This document shows positions 59,776 to 64,000 of a stretch of DNA of 64,000 bases, in pieces. Position numbers and translations under genes: made by a program. This DNA is from Ampullaceana balthica. Lineage: Eukaryota > Mollusca > Gastropoda > Lymnaeidae. Each line of letters begins with the position of its first letter. The stretch's first letter is position 1. The notes beneath the pieces were generated by a model. That model made no database searches, was not told the origin of the DNA, and saw nothing but the letters and a program-made list of their open reading frames with translations. Location of the stretch: assembly GCA_944989445.1 (NCBI GenBank), contig CALYLW010000130.1, forward strand, positions 2,233,123 to 2,297,122, given 5' to 3'.

Positions 59776-60973
59776 CAGGGTTGTTAATATTGCAATATTG
59801 TATTGGTATTGGTAGTATTGCCAATACTTTTTTAAGTATTGGGACGATATTGCAATACTTGAAATTTGATATTGGTATTGGTATTGCCAATAATTATTTT
59901 TGATATTGGTATTGATTTTTACCCAATACTAAAAGCAATATTCAATAAATTCTCTACAACATTGGCTGTGAATAAAGCTGAATATAATAAATTTTTCTTT
60001 GGTGTCGCCATCTTGCGAGTGACATTGCCAAACAATTTTTGAATGAGATTGATCAATGAAATGAATGATAATATAAATCAAATCATATATGATATCTTTG
60101 GCAATGAGCATTGACCAGTGACTTACCAAGGCTCGATTAAGGCTTAGGCACTTTAGGCACCGTGCCTAGGGCCTACAAACAAAAATAAGGCCAAACAAAG
60201 AGAATTTTTTTTTAAAATTTATATAATATTAAATTTGTTGCAATTAGAATTATTTTTAGTAGCTTGAATGCGGCGTTCTATTTCGTTCATAAATTTTCAA
60301 TGATTGCGTATATTATGGACTGATAGGTAATACTTTCAAGATCTTGATGCCATTTTTTTCTTTGGTCAATATTTTCTTTCCGATTTCCTTTTACAGAATT
60401 CCTTGCTTGAAAGTGAGTCAAGTTAATGTTTTGTTTCATCCAATGCCAATGTAGACAGATTTTAGATATAACTCATGAATTTAAATTTTAAACTAAAATT
60501 TAATTATTAATAACGGTAAAACTGCCGATGTTAATATTCATGAAAATTAACTTCGCCCAAATTAATATTCATGAGATTATTATTTATTACTTTTTCTCAA
60601 TTATGTGGCCAAATATCTGTGACAAAATGCTGGAGAGATGCAGATTACTGACAAATTGGTTAATGCCTTTCCAAATGTAATTATTGCTCAGCGAATTTAC
60701 CTGGCTATTTTTGGAACGACTTGTGAAGGAGAAAGATCAAGACTAGATATTTTGCAGGGTGAAACTAAAAAAGACATTGGACTTGGTTTCCTTCTACCAA
60801 CACTTGTCGTGATGAAGGCTCAGTTAAAAGTGTTTCTTGATCAAGGAAAGAATGATCGGCTCGTAATTTGTTCTCCATTAGCTTCCTCTCTTTTGAATGC
60901 CATCGATAGAAGATTTTCAAACATGTTTGACAGCATTGATGCTCAGTTGTGTCACATCTGATTAACATAATTT
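59776..60973 (+). mobile_element. hAT element remnant, right end lost
   Basis: The left end CAGGGTTGTTAATATTGCAA has a hAT-type start, followed by ATTGGTATTGG repeats. It contains a transposase fragment and is cut at 60974 by an LTR. Another possible transposon end (GGTGCC..GTGCCTAGGGCCT) lies near 60150-60175. Confidence 0.5.
60638..60961 (+). pseudogene. hAT transposase fragment
   Basis: A 107-residue frame ending at a stop. FLLPTLVVMKAQLKVF and SSLLNAIDRRFSNMFD match the helical central region of hAT transposases (the L-P-x-L and RF spacing) just N-terminal of the dimerisation domain. The BED finger, catalytic residues and the C-terminal hAT domain are missing, so it cannot be functional. 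The first residues may be non-homologous sequence. Confidence 0.55.
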
Positions 60974-61244
60974 TGTGACGTAAGGTCACGTGTACAAGAG
61001 ACGCGGGAAGAAAGGAGCATTTCTATTGGTTGAAAGTGTTGGGCGAACAGTTGTGTGTAGACTTCCGTCGAGGAAGGTTGTGTGATGAATGAATCAAGAT
61101 TTCCACGTTATATTACCTCAAATGATTCTTATGTGTACAATATTTATATATATTAAAGTTATTTGTGTATAAACAAAGTTCTTCAGCGGATAATAGTGCC
61201 CTAAGATTAAAAATGTAACAAGTATACAAATAGTTATCGTTACA
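60974..61244 (+). repeat. 5' LTR (271 bp)
   Basis: Begins TGTGACG and ends CGTTACA, imperfect inverted termini with TG and CA. It is followed directly by a TTGGTGCAGAAG primer-like site. Without the 3' LTR the boundaries rest on these features alone. Confidence 0.65.
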
Positions 61245-61262
61245 TTGGTGCAGAAGTAAAAG
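61245..61262 (+). other. Putative primer binding site
   Basis: TTGGTGCAGAAGTAAAAG starts one base after the LTR with TGG, as in most LTR elements primed by a tRNA 3' end. The matching tRNA was not identified. Confidence 0.55.
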
Positions 61263-62122
61263 TTATATGTGAACACAGTACAAGAGATTTCAAGAAAGAG
61301 GTTTCGTGGAAATAAGTATTGGATATTTCCAAAAAAGGAAAGTATTCTTTAAAATAAGAAATAATAACAGCTATGGTATTTTTTGAATATTCAAGTTCGT
61401 AAGAAGCTGTGAATAAACTTTTGTGGTTTAATGAAAATACAAGAAGATTTCAAAATGGCGGCATAAACGGCACGTGTCCGCAGTGTATAAAACTGGATCA
61501 GACAGGTTGGTTCTAACCTGACAGCCACAGTGCAAGCGTACTACTGTATACACACGACCGAGAGCTGGTAGGTCGTGACGTCAACAAGCCTACTGTAGTC
61601 GCATACTGTGTATGGTAACACACAGTGAACGTATAGGTCAGCAAGCTGATTAGTGCTAGTTGATTCCAGGAAATATTTGTAAACATAACATCGAACCGAG
61701 AAGCTATGGACTATTCAATGTGTTGGTGTGAATTATAAATAAAGAAACGGAATTTGTATCCATTCATTGTGTGAAGAGTTTGATTATCGCAATTTTGGAT
61801 TAATAGAGTGAACTAAATTGTTTAAAAACTACTCAAAAATTGAAATTTTAACCAAGTGACTTTTATTCAAAACAATCGGACCATTTAATATATTTTGTCA
61901 ATCTGAGGGAGCGTATATATAAAGTATACTAAAGATCCCGTGTGAGGATTCTTTTGTTGTCTCATCTTGTCAATAACTAGATTTCATGGTTTAGACGTGT
62001 CACTTATTTGAACTTAACATTTTGAATTCAAGATTTTTCATTTGGAAGATTTATGGCTTTATCAACATATACCTAAATTCCTTACCAAATTGCTTGACTC
62101 ATATTATTCAATCAAACAAAAC

Positions 62123-63598
62123 ATGGATTACTTAAACTGCTACAAAGAATTCACTGCCATAGCTAAAGAGATCGGACTAAAAGGAAAAGAAATGAGAGAT
62201 TTCAATGAAGAAAAAGTAAAAATAATTGAAGAAAAAGTAATAATTGTTGAAGAAGAGGAGAGGCAAAGACGCATAATTGAAAGAGAAGAAAAGATGCGAA
62301 ATATAGCCAAATTAAGAGAGAAGCTAAGAATAGCTGAAGAAAAAGTAAATCAAAGTTTAGCTGAAAAGAAGCTAAGCATAGCTGAAGAAAAAGAAAAGCA
62401 AAGAATTGCTAAAGAAGAAGAAAAGCTAAGAATAGCTGAAAAAATAGAAAATCAAAGAATTGCTGAAGAAAAAGAAAAGCAAAGAATTGCTAAAGAAGAA
62501 GAAAAGCTAAGAATAGCTGAAAAAATAGAAAATCAAAGAATTGCTGAAGACAAAGAAAAGCTAAGAAAAGCTGAACAGAAAGAAAAAATGGTTAAGAGAC
62601 AAGACATATCTGCAGCAATACAAATTAAAAGTCAAGAAAAAAGGCAAGGTATGAGAAACCAGAGTCTGCCAAACCAAGGCAAGAGACAAACTATTTGTTG
62701 GTACTGTAACAAGCCAGGACATATGGCTAAGCAGTGTTACCACAATAAAGGAAAACCAAATAGGGTGTCACCTAATGACAGCTCTATCAGAAAGAAAATA
62801 GAAGAAAGATCAAGACAAGATCATTTTGAAAACAAAGGTAGACAAGCATGGAAAGAAAAATATAATCATAATTCCAGACATAGAGATTATGATCAAGAAA
62901 GACAATCATGGAGAGAAAGAAATAATCATAATTCCAGAAATAGAGATTATTATCAAGATAGACAAGCATGGAAAGAAAAATATAATCATAATTCCAAACA
63001 TAGAGATTATGATCAAGATAGACAATTATGGAGAGAAAAATATAATCATAATTCCAGACACAAAGATTATGATCAAGAAAGACAATCATGGAGAGAAAGA
63101 AATAATCATAATTCCATAAAAAGAGATTATAATCAAAGCAGAAGATCATGGAGAGGCAAATACAATTTTGATTCCAGAACAAGAAATTATGATCAACCAT
63201 GGAGAAAGAATGAAAACCAAGACATGAATGATAGAAAAATAATAAAGTTAAATCGAGCACAGAAAGAAACTATTGACACTGTAGCCACTATTAAAAATCA
63301 AGTATATGATAAAAGAAATGAAGACCATAGTGACAGAGAAAGAGATGGTACTAGTGAATCTGAAACCATTTTTGTGAAATCATCTAAATTAGGAAGAACA
63401 ATTGGTTGTGTATTAAGCAAAATCAAAGACACAGATAAAGACAATATTTTTCAGATAAAAATTTCTGACAGTGACTCATCTGGTCCAAATTCTATCGAAC
63501 TATCAGGAAGCAAAAATGACATCTCAAAAGCTAAGAAACTGATTCAAGATGCTGGAATTGATATTGTGAATGGACATAATCGAAGTCATGGTTGGTGA
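62123..63598 (+). CDS. gag: Gag with CCHC zinc knuckle and C-terminal KH-like domain
   Basis: 491 residues from ATG at 62123; the frame stays open a little upstream but MDYLNCYKEFTAIAKEIGLK is the natural start. Order: a short N-terminal helix region (1-35); a long charged coiled coil with a 27-residue repeat (about 36-185); a CCHC knuckle CWYCNKPGHMAKQC near 195-210; five to six tandem 20-residue repeats of the DRQSWRERNNHNSRHRDYDQ type (about 240-360); and a C-terminal domain (about 425-485). The last has VKSSKLGRTIGCVLSKIKD and then IFQIKIS, IELSGS and AKKLIQDAG, the strand-helix order of a type I KH domain. The usual GxxG loop reads GCVL. The frame is intact. Gag coats the element's RNA; a KH domain would add RNA contacts (inference). 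Confidence 0.8.
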   Translation: MDYLNCYKEFTAIAKEIGLKGKEMRDFNEEKVKIIEEKVIIVEEEERQRRIIEREEKMRNIAKLREKLRIAEEKVNQSLAEKKLSIAEEKEKQRIAKEEEKLRIAEKIENQRIAEEKEKQRIAKEEEKLRIAEKIENQRIAEDKEKLRKAEQKEKMVKRQDISAAIQIKSQEKRQGMRNQSLPNQGKRQTICWYCNKPGHMAKQCYHNKGKPNRVSPNDSSIRKKIEERSRQDHFENKGRQAWKEKYNHNSRHRDYDQERQSWRERNNHNSRNRDYYQDRQAWKEKYNHNSKHRDYDQDRQLWREKYNHNSRHKDYDQERQSWRERNNHNSIKRDYNQSRRSWRGKYNFDSRTRNYDQPWRKNENQDMNDRKIIKLNRAQKETIDTVATIKNQVYDKRNEDHSDRERDGTSESETIFVKSSKLGRTIGCVLSKIKDTDKDNIFQIKISDSDSSGPNSIELSGSKNDISKAKKLIQDAGIDIVNGHNRSHGW

Positions 63599-63689
63599 AT
63601 TATTGAACATTTAACAGTCTGAAGAAACATTCAAAGCCCATCGATTTGAATTCATACTCGTCAACTGAAGAATGACTGTATTGAACTAG

Positions 63690-63797
63690 GCTATGCTATT
63701 AGCCGACTACAAATTTGACATTAAACCTGTGAAGGGAAAGGACAATGTAGTTGCAGACATATTAAGTAGAATGACAATAAATAAAGACACTCTCTGA
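63690..63797 (+). pseudogene. RNase H C-terminal remnant of Gypsy pol
   Basis: An open frame of 35 codons reads LLADYKFDIKPVKGKDNVVADILSRM and ends in a stop. This is the characteristic end of Gypsy RNase H (aromatic-x-hydrophobic, then G-K-x-N-x-x-A-D-x-L-S-R). It starts less than 100 bp after the gag stop, so the protease, RT and the bulk of RNase H have been deleted. Confidence 0.8.
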
Positions 63798-64000
63798 ATT
63801 CCTCAATGATAAAACCAGAGACTGTATTAAAAAGACATTCTGTGAATTACTATATGATAAAATAAGAGACTGTTTTAACATAAGTCTGTGAATTCCTAAA
63901 GTATACAAACAGAGACTGTAATTATATTAATAATTTTATTTGTTGAACAATGGACAAGGAACAGTGTTTGAATTCCACTGGATTATTAGTTAATTTTAAT
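63798..64000. repeat. 3' non-coding region with a repeat of about 57 bp
   Basis: About three diverged units share AGAGACTGT, TCTGTGAATT and ATGATAAAA blocks. Continues beyond the window. Confidence 0.6.

Larger units (their letters stand above)
60974..64000 (+). mobile_element. Gypsy-type LTR retrotransposon, pol deleted, runs off the window
   Basis: 5' LTR, primer site, leader of about 800 bp, an intact gag frame, then the last residues of an RNase H domain and a repetitive 3' non-coding region. Protease, RT and most of RNase H are absent, and integrase is not seen. The 3' LTR lies beyond the window. Confidence 0.75.

Noticed and set aside
62561..63260. Minus-strand frame with LDHNLYVWNYDYIFLSM repeats
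   Set aside because: Antisense of the Gag tandem repeat at 62.85-63.18 kb.

Overview
This is a eukaryotic, almost certainly animal, window: AT-rich, gene-poor and built mainly of transposable elements and minisatellites. The mix of tRNA-derived SINEs, many non-autonomous Helitrons, BED-finger hAT elements, an APE-endonuclease LINE and Gypsy-type LTR elements is most like a mollusc (perhaps a gastropod). That assignment is inference from repeat content, not a species identification.

Layout. 1-9.4 kb: a 41-bp minisatellite, a (CT)n tract, two Helitron-like elements in tandem (one carrying a nested Helitron), a possible pogo-like element, and a second tandem pair of Helitrons that ends in a large CAA/TTG-rich fold-back. 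9.4-12.7 kb: one 3.3-kb DNA element with matching 9-10 bp flanks, itself carrying a Helitron, a hAT element and a tRNA-like SINE. 14.4-19.6 kb: a 5.2-kb G-rich minisatellite. 19.7-23.2 kb: the only support for a host gene, two minus-strand coding exons. The N-terminal exon starts MGCS, a predicted lipid anchor, and the other is a long Ser/Pro-rich exon; the G-rich array lies just downstream of it. 24.2-26.7 kb: hAT-type elements and a MITE, several against (TA)n tracts. 27-30 kb: minisatellites and a 187-bp hAT MITE with a perfect 8-bp duplication. 30-42 kb and 49-60 kb: four copies of a long non-coding repeat, called X here. Two of them carry a Helitron at exactly the same base, one of those has a second Helitron stacked on it, and another carries a LINE. 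42.3-48.5 kb: a young LTR element with about 99% identical LTRs and a long Gag-like frame but no pol. 61-64 kb: the 5' LTR, gag and an RNase H remnant of a Gypsy-type element whose Gag carries a CCHC knuckle and a KH-like domain.

No tRNA, rRNA or CRISPR locus was found, and no intact autonomous transposase, helicase or polymerase. The most informative signals are the repeat-within-repeat structures, where undisturbed copies give natural empty sites, and the two unusual Gag proteins. Most reading frames in the window come from simple repeats (GGT, CAA, ATGG) and are not genes.
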